Assembly (NCBI RefSeq): GCF_025628895.1
Contig: NZ_JAOTJC010000006.1
Span: forward strand, 190,733 to 254,732
Direction of reading: 5' to 3'
Source of the DNA: Alteromonas salexigens
GTDB taxonomy: Bacteria; Pseudomonadota; Gammaproteobacteria; Enterobacterales; Alteromonadaceae
Length of the DNA: 64,000 nucleotides
The translations under genes were made by a program, and so were the position numbers. This document shows positions 28,535 through 37,118 of this stretch, piece by piece (the stretch's first letter is position 1; every line of letters starts with the position of its first letter). The notes below the pieces were generated by a model. It saw only the letters and a program-made list of their open reading frames with translations, was not told where the DNA came from and searched no databases.

Positions 28535-29311
28535 GTGTTTGTAGATTCTCATTGTCATTTAGATCGTCTTGAACAATCTCCCGACGAGCTCAGAAACACT
28601 CTGGCGTTTGCCAGACAACGCGGGGTACAACACTTCCTGTGTGTAGCAGTTTCGGTGGCTGACTATGACGCCATGGCAGAAGCGGTGGCTGACTTTGATG
28701 ATGTATCGGTATCCTGTGGCGTGCACCCGTTACACCAGGAAGATGCGTGTGACTATGAAACCCTGTTAGATAAGGCCGCCCGTCCGGAAGTGGTGGCGGT
28801 AGGTGAGACCGGGCTGGACTATTTTTACAGCGCGGATACCCAACAGGTGCAACGACAATCCTTTGTGGATCATATCCGGGTTGCGAATGCGTTGAATAAG
28901 CCGTTAATCATTCATACCCGGGACGCCCGCGACGATACCCTGAATTTATTACGAGAGCATAAAGCTGAGCATACCGCCGGCGTCCTGCATTGCTTTACCG
29001 AGTCACTGGAAATGGCTGAAGCGGCCATGGAAATGGGGTTTTATATTTCCATTTCCGGTATTGTCACGTTCCGTTCGGCGGAAGAATTGCGCGAGGTGGT
29101 CAAAGCCGTTCCGCTTGAGCGATTGCTCATCGAAACGGACTCTCCCTGGCTGGCACCTGTGCCACACCGGGGTAAGCAAAATCAGCCAGGCTATGTGGTA
29201 GAAGTTGCTGAGTTTATTGCCGAGTTAAAAGGGATCACGGTTGAAGAGCTGGCCGCCGCGACTACTGAAAACTTTTATCGCTTGTTCTCACTGGCTGACA
29301 AAGCGGCGTAG
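28535..29311 (+). CDS. TatD family metal-dependent hydrolase (YcfH-like)
   Basis: The 258-residue TIM-barrel protein starts FVDSHCHLDRLEQ with the paired metal-binding histidines. It also has GETGLDYFY, IHTRDARDDTL, GVLHCFTES and IETDSPWLAPVPHRGK. These place it in the TatD/YcfH DNase-like hydrolase family and the YcfH branch. The start is GTG 28535, with AAGG about seven bases ahead. It closes the conserved operon, as ycfH does in E. coli. Its substrate is not established. Confidence 0.93.
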   Translation: MFVDSHCHLDRLEQSPDELRNTLAFARQRGVQHFLCVAVSVADYDAMAEAVADFDDVSVSCGVHPLHQEDACDYETLLDKAARPEVVAVGETGLDYFYSADTQQVQRQSFVDHIRVANALNKPLIIHTRDARDDTLNLLREHKAEHTAGVLHCFTESLEMAEAAMEMGFYISISGIVTFRSAEELREVVKAVPLERLLIETDSPWLAPVPHRGKQNQPGYVVEVAEFIAELKGITVEELAAATTENFYRLFSLADKAA

Positions 29312-29319
29312 GAGCACTT

Positions 29320-29877
29320 ATGCCGTTATGGCGTCAACAGCTGACTAAGAGCCTGCACCAGACACGCAGCACGCCGGAAAGCCGTTATTTCCAGCTGGCT
29401 ACCTGTGACAGCGAGGGCAGACCCCAGTGCCGTACGGTGGTATTTCGCGGCATTTCCGATCAGCATGAGTTACAGGTGATCTCCGATACCCGCTCAGGGA
29501 AGTGGGATGACCTTCAAGGAAACGGGTTTGCACAGGTATGCTGGTACTTTGCCAAAACCCGGGAACAGTACCGGTTGGATGTGACGGCTACGTGCTTAAA
29601 AGTGGCTGACAACCCGTCATTGCTTGCACAGTATTGGCAAAAATTGTCTGATGCGGGTAAGAAACAGTTTTTGTGGGGAACGCCCAACACCCCGCGGGAT
29701 ACAAATCAACCGCTGTTAGCAGAAAGCGATTTTGACGACGTACCCGAGCACTTCTGTTTATTAGCGCTCAAAGTGACTGCGGTGGATTATCTGAGCTTGC
29801 GGGGTAATCCTCAATATCGTGAACGGCATTACACCGATAGTGCAGGGGACTGGGTAGCAAAACCTGTCATCCCCTGA
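29320..29877 (+). CDS. Pyridoxamine 5'-phosphate oxidase-like FMN-binding protein
   Basis: The 185-residue protein matches the split-barrel PNPOx-like family (Pyridox_oxase_2 / Alr4036 type). Its N-terminal segment SRYFQLATCDSEGRPQCRTVVFRG and the following DTRSGKWDDLQ and CWYFAKTREQYRL are where FMN phosphate is bound in this fold. The C terminus LRGNPQYRERHYTD also resembles PNPOx. It may be a flavin-dependent oxidoreductase rather than the true PdxH. It starts eight bases after tatD with AGGAGCACTT ahead of the ATG. Confidence 0.85.
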   Translation: MPLWRQQLTKSLHQTRSTPESRYFQLATCDSEGRPQCRTVVFRGISDQHELQVISDTRSGKWDDLQGNGFAQVCWYFAKTREQYRLDVTATCLKVADNPSLLAQYWQKLSDAGKKQFLWGTPNTPRDTNQPLLAESDFDDVPEHFCLLALKVTAVDYLSLRGNPQYRERHYTDSAGDWVAKPVIP

Positions 29878-29887
29878 CCGTTAGCGG

Positions 29888-30526
29888 TTAGTTTTTCAGC
29901 ACTTCTGCCGGATCCTGACTGCCTTTAAACAGCTCCAGTATTCGGTTCTTGCTGTCATCAACATCCACAGCCAGCGCAATTACATTTGCCACGTCTTCCC
30001 GTGCAATTACCATATCGTCCCGGGAGTCAGGCCGATCGGCTGTGACTTTGCCGTTAGCATCTTCATCAAGCAGACTACCCGGACGCAATATGCAATACTG
30101 CAATCCAGAACGCTGCAGATGTTCGTCAGCCATATGTTTTGCCACCAGATAGGGCTTAATGTCACTGTCGACGGCATCGGGGTCATCGGCGCCAATACTG
30201 CTTACCATGACGAAATGCTTTACGCCTGCACCTACCGCAAATTCTGCGGCGTTGCGGGCGGCCCACAGGTCGATTAACAGGGTTTTGTCAGGACCGGTGC
30301 TGCCGCCTGAACCGGCTGCAAATACGACGGTGTCCATACCCTGAAACGCGCCGGAAAAATCCTCTTCGAGATCCTGCTCACAGATATCTAAATTCGGATG
30401 GTTCAGACCACCCAGTTTATTCGCATCGCGCACCAGTGCCCGGACCCGGTGGTCATTATCCAGTAGCTTCTGTACTGCCATTTTACCAATTTGACCACTG
30501 GCACCTATCACTAAAACAGATTTCAT
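29888..30526 (-). CDS. NAD(P)-binding atypical short-chain dehydrogenase (SDR_a5-like)
   Basis: The 212-residue protein has the Rossmann glycine motif VIGASGQIGKMAVQKLL at its start, VRALVRD for cofactor selection, MDTVVFAAGSGGST and VKHFVMVSSIGADDP. These fit the NAD(P)H-binding atypical SDR family with YwnB, YhfK and related proteins. The reaction is unknown. It lies convergent to the PNPOx-like gene with a 10-base gap. GGAGTAATA precedes the ATG on the minus strand. Confidence 0.88.
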   Translation of the reverse strand: MKSVLVIGASGQIGKMAVQKLLDNDHRVRALVRDANKLGGLNHPNLDICEQDLEEDFSGAFQGMDTVVFAAGSGGSTGPDKTLLIDLWAARNAAEFAVGAGVKHFVMVSSIGADDPDAVDSDIKPYLVAKHMADEHLQRSGLQYCILRPGSLLDEDANGKVTADRPDSRDDMVIAREDVANVIALAVDVDDSKNRILELFKGSQDPAEVLKN

Positions 30527-30627
30527 TATTACTCCTTCATCAACGTTGCATAGTTACCATTCATTCACTGTGGCGGATTGAAAAGATCATTCTGGCACGG
30601 CTTGATGCAGCTGAAACTACGCAGGTA

Positions 30628-30656
30628 AAAAAAAGCCGGGCAAACATGCCCGGCTT
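30628..30656 (-). terminator. Rho-independent terminator of the M2 peptidase gene
   Basis: On the minus strand GCCGGGCA and its complement form an 8-bp stem with loop TGTT, followed by eight T residues. It starts 23 bases after the stop codon. Confidence 0.92.
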
Positions 30657-30678
30657 CATCATCGTAGTGAAGGGAGAA

Positions 30679-32520
30679 CTACCAGCCGCACTGACGGCCC
30701 TGGTTTTGTTCATCCAGCCAGGTTTTTAACGGTGCAAAATAAGCCTGGATGGTGCTGGCGTCCATTTTGGGACTACCGGTCAGTGTTTCCAGCGCGTTTT
30801 GCCATGGTTCGCTCATGCCCATTTCGAGCATGTTGTTCAAGGCCGTACCTGCTTCTTCACTGCCATAAATCGAGCAGCGGTTAAGCGGGCCTTCATCACC
30901 GGCAATTTCACACAGTGCCTGGTGGAACTGGAACTGCAGAATATGAGCAAGGAAATAACGGGTATACGGCACGTTGGCAGGCACGTGGTATTTAGCACCC
31001 GGATCAAATGCATCGGCCGGCCGATCGACCGGTGCCATAACGCCCTGGTACTTGTTACGCAATTCCCACCACACGTCGTTGTAGTTCTCCGGTGTGACTT
31101 CACCCGCCAGCACTTTCCAGCGCCACTGATCCACCATCAGGCCGAAGGGGATAAATGCAATTTTATCCAGCGCAACCTGTAACAGCATACCAATATCATT
31201 AGAAGCGTCCGGAATGGTGTCTATCAACCCGATTTGTTTAAGGTATTTAGGGGTTATAGATAACGCAATGGTGTCGCCTATAGCTTCATGAAAACCGTCA
31301 TTGGCGGAGCCACGATACAGCAGCGGCTGATCTTTGTATGCGCGCTGGTAATAGTTGTGGCCCAGCTCGTGGTGAATAACATTAAATTCTTCACCGGTTT
31401 TCTGAATGCACATCTTGATGCGCAGGTCGTCTTTGTCATCCAGGTTCCAGGCAGACGCGTGACACTGTACGTCGCGGCCTTCCGGTTTCTCGAACATGGA
31501 TCGTTCCCAGAAGGTGTCAGGAAGCTCTTCAAACCCTAAGGATGAGAAGAAAGACTCGGCCTGTTTTACCATTTTTATCTCATCGTACCCCTGGCTTTTC
31601 AGAGCGCCAGTGACATCAGGCACTTTCATTTCCTGCTCTGGTTTTACCAGATCGTAGACGTTGCCCCAGGTTTGCGCCCACATATTGCCCAGCAGGTGCG
31701 CCGGGATGGGTTTGTCCTGCGGTACCTTGTCGGTACCATAGTGCTCGCCCAACTTAGCGCGAACATGGCAGTGCAGCGCTTCATAGAAGGGTTCTACCTG
31801 GCCCCATAATCTGTCCAGTTCCTGTGGAAACTCATCCGCTGGCATATCATACTTGCCGCGCCACAATTCACTGACGTTTGCAAAACCAAGCTCAGCAGCG
31901 CCTTCGTTAGCGAGGTTGACCTGTTCTTCGTACAGCGGCTTCATAGGCACAGAAACTTCACGCCAGCCTTCCCAGAATTCCAGCAGGGTGTCGTAGTCTC
32001 TGGAGGTGGCCATCTCGGCACTCATTTCAACCAAGCTGAAGCACGTTTTATCGTCACGGCAATATTCGCCCGAACCGTACATACCGCCAAGTTCTGAGCC
32101 AATTTTTGCTAATCGTTCGGCTTTCTCAGGATTTGAAGGTGGCGGCATAGTCAGGCCGTTGCGCAGCAAGTCCAGCTTGCGGCGGGTATCGGCATCCACT
32201 TCTACGTCGTTAAAACGAGCGGCTTCTTTTGCCAACGCAGCCACCTTGGTAGCAAATTGCTCGTTCATGTACGCGCTGACTGCCTGCGTATCCACATTGA
32301 TATTGGTGGCATAGCTCCATTGTGCATGGGCTGCGGGCAGTTGAATTTTAGCGATTTCGTTCTGCGCCCGGGTTAAAAACGCTTTGGCGTCAGCAGCAGT
32401 AAGGTTTTGAGTGGAAGCGGTGCTTCCGGCGGTGCCGGTTTCAGCGGTAGCTGAAGTGTTGCAGCCTGTCAGGCTCAGACCAACGACCACCGCGGCCATT
32501 GTCATTTTAAGCTTAAACAT
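30679..32520 (-). CDS. M2 family metallopeptidase lipoprotein (peptidyl-dipeptidase A / ACE-like)
   Basis: This is a bacterial homologue of angiotensin-converting enzyme, a zinc dipeptidyl carboxypeptidase. The 613-residue protein starts with a lipoprotein signal peptide and lipobox LTGC, so it is probably anchored in the outer membrane facing the periplasm. The zinc motif is HHELGHNYY, with the third ligand in GFHEAIGDT. I place the start at ATG 32520, where AAGGA precedes it on the minus strand; the open frame extends 22 codons upstream without signal features. It has its own terminator and stands alone. Such enzymes feed on peptides in marine bacteria. Confidence 0.94.
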   Translation of the reverse strand: MFKLKMTMAAVVVGLSLTGCNTSATAETGTAGSTASTQNLTAADAKAFLTRAQNEIAKIQLPAAHAQWSYATNINVDTQAVSAYMNEQFATKVAALAKEAARFNDVEVDADTRRKLDLLRNGLTMPPPSNPEKAERLAKIGSELGGMYGSGEYCRDDKTCFSLVEMSAEMATSRDYDTLLEFWEGWREVSVPMKPLYEEQVNLANEGAAELGFANVSELWRGKYDMPADEFPQELDRLWGQVEPFYEALHCHVRAKLGEHYGTDKVPQDKPIPAHLLGNMWAQTWGNVYDLVKPEQEMKVPDVTGALKSQGYDEIKMVKQAESFFSSLGFEELPDTFWERSMFEKPEGRDVQCHASAWNLDDKDDLRIKMCIQKTGEEFNVIHHELGHNYYQRAYKDQPLLYRGSANDGFHEAIGDTIALSITPKYLKQIGLIDTIPDASNDIGMLLQVALDKIAFIPFGLMVDQWRWKVLAGEVTPENYNDVWWELRNKYQGVMAPVDRPADAFDPGAKYHVPANVPYTRYFLAHILQFQFHQALCEIAGDEGPLNRCSIYGSEEAGTALNNMLEMGMSEPWQNALETLTGSPKMDASTIQAYFAPLKTWLDEQNQGRQCGW

Positions 32521-32697
32521 AGCGGTTCCTTGGAGAGGGTAGTTATTGTTTTTACTGGCAGCCAGACAGCCAATGAGAGTACACAAGCATTAAAAATGAC
32601 AGATGCATTCTGCTACACGGCCAAGCGTGCCAGGATAATTTCCAGCTTACTATACACCGATAGGGCAGGTTGTCACAAAGTCTGACGAATGAGCAGG

Positions 32698-33165
32698 TTA
32701 GCGGCGCCCCAATTGTTTGAGACAGCACTGTTTGAACTTTTTACCACTGCCGCATACGCAGGGCGTGTTTCTGCCAATAGTTGCGCGGCCAGTATCGTTA
32801 TGCAGATTCCCTGACACATATACCCAACGGTCACCTTCCTTTGCAAAGTGTGAGGTTTCATGAAGTACGTAAGGCGTACCCTGCTCGGAATAGAACGCTT
32901 TAAATTGAACTTCGGCAGCAGTTGTACCGACAATTTGTAGCGCAAACCAGTTGCTGCCAGCAGCGCTTTCTCGCAAACTTTCTATGCTAAGGGTTTGTCG
33001 GGCCGCTGCGGCATAGGTTGCCAGTATGTAGGGGTAATTCTCTGTGCAGTAGGCGCTGTATCGTGAGCGCATTAATTGTTCAGGTGTGGCTGGAAGCGCC
33101 TGGTTTTCAAGATAGGGTTCACAACAGTTTGTATAGAGCATCCCTGAACAACAGTAACACAGCAT
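32698..33165 (-). CDS. YchJ family protein with SEC-C zinc motif
   Basis: The 155-residue protein belongs to the UPF0225/YchJ family. It has a Cys-rich start (CYCCSGMLYTNCCEPYL), the central signature PEQLMRSRYSAYCTENYPYI and a C-terminal SEC-C motif CVCGSGKKFKQCC. Such Cys motifs bind zinc in SecA and related proteins. The family function is unknown. It lies 56 bases downstream of the SulA-like gene on the same strand and could be in the same transcript. Confidence 0.92.
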   Translation of the reverse strand: MLCYCCSGMLYTNCCEPYLENQALPATPEQLMRSRYSAYCTENYPYILATYAAAARQTLSIESLRESAAGSNWFALQIVGTTAAEVQFKAFYSEQGTPYVLHETSHFAKEGDRWVYVSGNLHNDTGRATIGRNTPCVCGSGKKFKQCCLKQLGRR

Positions 33166-33221
33166 TTTTTTTCACCCGATATTTGAACATATCCGGCGAT
33201 CCTATCGCTTAATCTGACAAT

Positions 33222-33599
33222 TTACCATGGACCGGTAAGTACATTAGAGCCATGCATGCCAGCCGGGTTGGGCGTAACTGTGACATTTACAATAGTGACA
33301 GAATACTGAGTGCATAACTGACGAATACGTTGGCTGTCTGCTTCCGGCAGTGACAGGTTTTCAACATATATGGTTCGACACTGCCCTCCCTGAATAAGCC
33401 GGGCAATCCATGCTGGCATGACTTCCTGGTCAGGCTTTTGGATACGAATGCCATGGGTGACCTCTTTTTTGAACGCAACGGAATTGGCCAGCAGATAGGA
33501 CCAGCCTTTATCACCACTTCCTTCACCCGGGTAGCCTTCAAAAGGTAAAGGGAGCTGAATAACATTCTGTTCGTTACGAGTATGAGTTTGCATAGTCAT
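33222..33599 (-). CDS. Probable SulA-type SOS cell-division inhibitor
   Basis: The 125-residue protein fits the SulA/RecA-like superfamily weakly. The segment QGGQCRTIYVENLSLPEADSQRIRQL resembles the PCHTVESMVRALRTGNYS region of SulA, and the length is in range. The main support is regulatory, because two LexA-like boxes lie 11 to 41 bases upstream. SulA blocks FtsZ assembly after DNA damage. ATG 33599 is chosen since AGGA lies six bases ahead; ATG 33593 is also possible. It is not followed by imuB or dnaE2, so an ImuA role is unlikely. Identity by sequence alone is modest. Confidence 0.65.
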   Translation of the reverse strand: MTMQTHTRNEQNVIQLPLPFEGYPGEGSGDKGWSYLLANSVAFKKEVTHGIRIQKPDQEVMPAWIARLIQGGQCRTIYVENLSLPEADSQRIRQLCTQYSVTIVNVTVTPNPAGMHGSNVLTGPW

Positions 33600-33609
33600 G
33601 CGCATTCCT

Positions 33610-33640
33610 GTGTATGTTTATACAGTGTATGTATATACAG
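33610..33640 (-). promoter_or_regulatory. Two abutting LexA (SOS) boxes
   Basis: GTGTATGTTTATACAG (33610-33625) and GTGTATGTATATACAG (33625-33640) share one base and each match the gammaproteobacterial LexA consensus CTG-N10-CAG with one mismatch in the left trimer. They lie between the msrQ stop and the SulA-like gene, where the promoter should be. Confidence 0.8.
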
Positions 33641-33654
33641 TAGTGCTGTATGGA

Positions 33655-34302
33655 TTATCGCGCAAGGTTTTTTTTGAATTTTTTTCGTACAACCCACAGA
33701 AGTTTGTCTCTTCGCAGGTACAGCAGGCCAGCGGCAATCAGCCAGTAGAAAACCGGCTCTTCCCAGACAGTTTTTAAAGACCAGGTGTAATGCAGAAGGG
33801 CCAGTAATGCAGCTGCATAGACCCAGTTATGGAGCCTCTGCCAAGCGGGGCCCATACGCCGCTGAATTGGAGTGGTCGACGTAGCGGCAAGCAGACTGAG
33901 TATTAACAATGCGGCAAACCCTACAGTTATGTAAGGACGCTCTACGATTTCACTTGCTATCAACGTCCAGTCAAATTGCAGCTCAAATGCACAGAAACTA
34001 AAAAAGTGCACCATGGCATAAGTAAAGCTATACAGCCCCACCAACCGCCTGAAGCGCATCAGATCCGGAAACGGTAGCCATTTTGCCAGTGGTGAAATGC
34101 TCAGCGATATAAGTAACAGGTTAATCGCCCAGGTGCCGGTAGAGTGCAATAGAGCCTTAACCGGGTCAGCCCCGAGGTTATCAGTGGCTCCCCAGTAAAA
34201 CAGGGCAACCAGATAACCCGTTGCCAGCAAATGTATACCCGCTTTGGTAAGGCGCCGGGGTGTAGCTGGCAAGCGCAGGGGGCGGGAGAGCAACCGATTC
34301 AT
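33655..34302 (-). CDS. msrQ: MsrQ, heme-binding membrane partner of MsrP
   Basis: MsrQ passes electrons from the respiratory chain to MsrP for repair of oxidised methionines in periplasmic proteins. The 215-residue protein has about six membrane helices and the ferric-reductase-like histidines in LHSTGTWAINLLL, YAMVHFFSF and LHNWVYAAALLALLHYTW. I choose ATG 34302, whose first base is the last base of the msrP stop (TAATG), so translation is coupled. The previous open codon is a GTG three codons upstream. Confidence 0.94.
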   Translation of the reverse strand: MNRLLSRPLRLPATPRRLTKAGIHLLATGYLVALFYWGATDNLGADPVKALLHSTGTWAINLLLISLSISPLAKWLPFPDLMRFRRLVGLYSFTYAMVHFFSFCAFELQFDWTLIASEIVERPYITVGFAALLILSLLAATSTTPIQRRMGPAWQRLHNWVYAAALLALLHYTWSLKTVWEEPVFYWLIAAGLLYLRRDKLLWVVRKKFKKNLAR

Positions 34303-35303
34303 TAATACCACTTCGTCAGGTTCATACCTTGGTAAAGTGGCGCGACTTCGCTATAGCCATTGAACATTTCCGTTTCAATACGGTTGCGTGTAAACAAGCC
34401 ACCGGTAGTAATACGACGTTCGCTGGCCTGACTCCAGCGCGGATGGGCCACATCAGGGTTCACATTGGCATAAAACCCATACTCCTGAGGCGCCAGGCGA
34501 TTCCACGTGGTGGGCGGACGTTTATCAGTCAGACGAATACGAACCAGTGACTTGATACTTTTGAAACCATATTTCCACGGAACGACCAGCCTGATTGGGG
34601 CGCCGTTTTGTGGCGGCAGGGTTTTGCCGTAAAGCCCCACTGCCATTAACGTGAGAGGGTGCATAGCTTCGTCTAGCCGTAACCCTTCCACGTACGGATA
34701 ATCAATCCCGCCTCCCATGAAGCGGCTGGCCTGGCCTGGCATCTGTTTTGGGTCGTAGAGCGTTTCGAAAGCCACGTATTTGGCACTGGATAAGGGTTTG
34801 GCGGCTCTTAGCAATGCTGCAAGTTCAAACCCAACCCAGGGGATCACCATGGACCAGGCTTCCACGCATCTCAGCCGGTAAATGCGTTCCTCCAACGGAA
34901 AACGCTCAGTCAGGTCATCGGCATCCAGCTTAAGGGGATTTTCTACCAGGCCGTCCACCCTGAGTGTCCATGGGGACGTTTGTAACTGACCGGCATTTTC
35001 GGCCGGATCGGACTTGTCCGTACCAAACTCATAAAAATTATTGTAGCTGCTTACTTTAGCGAAAGGTGTGCGGGTTTCGCTGGTGCTGTACTTACCCGGC
35101 TCCTGAAATGATAGCGGACGTCTGGCCGCGGCTTTTTTGTCATCGTCTTCCCAGAACCAGTCGGCAGTCGCAGATTTGGCCAGCAAGGAAGAGGCGCCTA
35201 CAAAGCCCATCGCTTTGACTATCTGGCGGCGCTCGCGGTAGATGCGCTCGTCGGTAACATCGTTGTCAGTGAGTTTTACAGAAGGTTTAAACACTTTTGG
35301 CAT
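34302..35303 (-). CDS. msrP: MsrP, periplasmic methionine sulfoxide reductase catalytic subunit
   Basis: MsrP (YedY) is a molybdopterin enzyme that reduces both methionine sulfoxide isomers in periplasmic proteins. The 333-residue protein has a twin-arginine signal ([24 protein letters not shown]), the molybdenum-ligand Cys in [15 protein letters not shown] near residue 145, and the cofactor-binding stretches [21 protein letters not shown] and [19 protein letters not shown]. It is followed directly by msrQ, the standard operon. The upstream region carries its promoter but no two-component genes are adjacent. Confidence 0.97.
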   Translation of the reverse strand: MPKVFKPSVKLTDNDVTDERIYRERRQIVKAMGFVGASSLLAKSATADWFWEDDDKKAAARRPLSFQEPGKYSTSETRTPFAKVSSYNNFYEFGTDKSDPAENAGQLQTSPWTLRVDGLVENPLKLDADDLTERFPLEERIYRLRCVEAWSMVIPWVGFELAALLRAAKPLSSAKYVAFETLYDPKQMPGQASRFMGGGIDYPYVEGLRLDEAMHPLTLMAVGLYGKTLPPQNGAPIRLVVPWKYGFKSIKSLVRIRLTDKRPPTTWNRLAPQEYGFYANVNPDVAHPRWSQASERRITTGGLFTRNRIETEMFNGYSEVAPLYQGMNLTKWY

Positions 35304-35500
35304 AGCAGCGCCCGCTGGGTAAAGTTAATATTGCTACGCCAGAAGACCCGACTCAGTGCAGAACCCTTTCAGAAGTTTCATGTTCGGGCGTTTGTTTATA
35401 TGCAGGCCCGATACTATGATCCAGTCATCAGACAACTTGAGGCATATGTCAACTAAGAGTGAAGTTCCGCCCGTCACCACCGCGCAGGCGGTGGTCTGCT

Positions 35501-35617
35501 TCAGACAACCAGCATACGGTAGAGCTTCTTAAACCTGGCATCAGCTTTGTGCCAAGTAGCAGCCGTTAATACCAGATACATTAGGTATGACATAGCGTTA
35601 ATATTTTTGATACTCAT
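35501..35617 (-). CDS. Possible small protein or gene remnant (38 residues)
   Basis: An ATG-initiated frame of 38 codons reads MSIKNINAMSYL at the start and ends RFKKLYRMLVV. It has a short hydrophobic stretch and a basic C-terminal part. Only a weak AAGAG lies upstream. An 8-bp hairpin begins six bases after its stop. I do not recognise it. It could be the 3' remnant of a larger gene, such as a transposase, or chance. Confidence 0.25.
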   Translation of the reverse strand: MSIKNINAMSYLMYLVLTAATWHKADARFKKLYRMLVV

Positions 35618-35734
35618 ACGCTATGCTCTTAGATATGCGACGATGAATAGGTGCTAACTATCTTCTATGTTTTCTGGGCCGCTAATCTCTATATTGCCAG
35701 ACTCCCGAGTTTATAAGCCAATTTTAAGATGTAT

Positions 35735-35761
35735 CGGAGATAGCTTACAAAGCTATCTCCG
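35735..35761 (-). terminator. Hairpin downstream of mscS
   Basis: CGGAGATAGCTT and its complement form a perfect 12-bp stem with a 3-base loop, 11 bases beyond the mscS stop. The following minus-strand sequence (ATACATCTTAAAATT) is only weakly T-rich, so it may act as a terminator or as a 3'-end stabiliser. Confidence 0.65.
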
Positions 35762-35771
35762 TATTGGGAGA

Positions 35772-36611
35772 TTAATCGTCATTCGTTTTATAGATATGCA
35801 CATCTCGTTGCGGATAAGGAATGCTAATTCCTTCTTCATCAAAGGCTTTTTTTACCTTTTCCTGCATGTCCCAGTAGTAGGGCCACAAATCATCAGTGGC
35901 AACCCAGGGGCGAAACATCAGATTGACTGAGTTGTCGCCTAACCCACCCACACAGATCCGAGGTGCAGGGTCGGACAATGAGCGCTCATCCTCTTCAAAC
36001 AGGCGCTGCAACACCTCTTTTGCTTTGTCGATATCGTCATCACAGCCTATACCAAACGTCATGTCGCAGCGGCGCTTATCGTATACACTGACGTTAATCA
36101 ACGTGGCGTTAGACAGACTTCCGTTGGGGATGACAATACGCTTATTGTCGAAGGTGTTTACTACGGTATAAAGAATTTGTATCTCTTCCACGGCACCCAA
36201 GTGACCTTCTGCTTCAATGGTGTCACCTACTTTGAATGGTTTGAAAATCAGTATTAGCACACCGCCAGCAAAATTCGCCAGGCTGCCTTGTAACGCCAGA
36301 CCGATGGCCAAACCCGCTGCACCAACTACGGCGATAAATGAGGTTGTTGCAATACCGATCATAGAGGCGACAGAAATAAACAACATCAATTTTAAAACGA
36401 CACTAATAAGTCCGCATAGAAACTTATTTAAAGTGGGGTCCTTTCTTCCAAGCCGGTGGTCTAATAAACTCACAAAGCGATTCACCAACCATAGACCCAC
36501 CACCAACGTAAGAATAGCCAATAACAATTTAGGGGTATAAGTCATCACCAGTGCTATGGCTTTTTCGGTCAATTCCGATAAATCGATATTAGTTCCGAAG
36601 AAATCTTCCAT
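35772..36611 (-). CDS. MscS family small-conductance mechanosensitive channel
   Basis: This channel opens under membrane tension to release solutes on osmotic downshock. The 279-residue protein has three N-terminal membrane helices. The pore helix AAGLAIGLALQGSLANFAGGVLILIF follows the conserved Gly/Ala packing pattern of E. coli MscS. The beta domain (PFKVGDTIEAEGHLGAVEEIQILYT) and C-terminal ISIPYPQRDVHIYK also match. I use ATG 36611, five codons inside the open frame, because AGAGG lies upstream and the start MEDFF resembles MscS (MEDLN). Confidence 0.95.
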   Translation of the reverse strand: MEDFFGTNIDLSELTEKAIALVMTYTPKLLLAILTLVVGLWLVNRFVSLLDHRLGRKDPTLNKFLCGLISVVLKLMLFISVASMIGIATTSFIAVVGAAGLAIGLALQGSLANFAGGVLILIFKPFKVGDTIEAEGHLGAVEEIQILYTVVNTFDNKRIVIPNGSLSNATLINVSVYDKRRCDMTFGIGCDDDIDKAKEVLQRLFEEDERSLSDPAPRICVGGLGDNSVNLMFRPWVATDDLWPYYWDMQEKVKKAFDEEGISIPYPQRDVHIYKTNDD

Positions 36612-36789
36612 AAATACCTCTTTCATTAATTAATCTTACTGGTTACGTTGAAAAAAAATGTTGGATCGTATTGATTCTACCGGAGTGGAAGTGGACCGTT
36701 TACCCCACCAAATAACGTTTTTCACAGTTTGCAGCTGCATCTGCACGCGAGAAGTTGTCGTTGAATAAAATAACTCGCTCGAAGAAACG

Positions 36790-36900
36790 CGTCATTGCGG
36801 CGGAGGCCGCCACCTCCATCGTCTAACCGCAATATCAAAAATCACTCTTCTCGCGTGCACAATGGCAGTTTATGAGGTCCCGGCCTTCGCCGGGATGACG
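36790..36900. repeat. 111-bp intergenic element, copy 1, with inverted ends
   Basis: It starts CGTCATTGCGGCGGAGG and ends CGCCGGGATGACG. The left 27 bases and the reverse complement of the right 27 bases match at 21 positions or more, so the element has terminal inverted repeats. Each end can itself fold (GGCCTTCGCC). It looks like a small non-autonomous or REP-like repeat. Confidence 0.85.
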
Positions 36901-36977
36901 GTAGCTAATATTGACGCCGGGATGACGGTAGGTGTTACTGAGGCGGGGTTGGCGGGCTGTTTTTAGCTAGGAGAACG

Positions 36978-37088
36978 CGTCATTGCAGCGAAGGCCGCAA
37001 CCTCCATCGTCTAACCGCAATATTAAAAATCACTCTTTTCGCGTGCAAAATGGCAGTTGATGAGGTCCCGGCCTTCGCCGGGATGACG
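36978..37088. repeat. 111-bp intergenic element, copy 2, same orientation
   Basis: It is exactly the same length as copy 1 and differs at about seven positions (roughly 94% identity). The right-hand end is identical for its last 29 bases, while the left end has drifted more (GCAGCGAAGG versus GCGGCGGAGG). Left flanks share AACG. The copies are separated by 77 bases. Confidence 0.85.
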
Positions 37089-37118
37089 AGAAGCATAATA
37101 ACACGCAGTGGCCCAGTT

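Larger units (their letters stand above)
35304..35771. other. Intergenic region between msrP and mscS
   Basis: This 468-bp stretch carries the msrP promoter on its left, an 8-bp hairpin (ACCACCGC / GCGGTGGT, 35476-35495), a possible 38-codon minus-strand frame at 35501-35617 and a 12-bp hairpin after mscS. The sequence looks less coding and more AT-rich than its flanks, and may hold the remains of a mobile or phage gene. Nothing in it could be identified. Confidence 0.5.
36612..37118. other. Repeat-bearing intergenic region upstream of mscS
   Basis: This 507-bp non-coding region holds two 111-bp copies of an interspersed-type element plus a partial copy of its right end (36916-36930). Near 36746 the string GCACGCGAGAAG is the reverse complement of part of the element core, hinting at a third, decayed copy in the other orientation. 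The mscS promoter must lie at the left end. Confidence 0.7.

Noticed and set aside
33222..33605. ImuA (translesion synthesis) identity for the SOS-controlled gene
   Set aside because: ImuA normally lies next to imuB and dnaE2, which are absent here, and the protein is shorter than typical ImuA.
36790..37088. CRISPR-like array
   Set aside because: Only two copies of a long element with inverted ends; no short regular repeats or cas genes.
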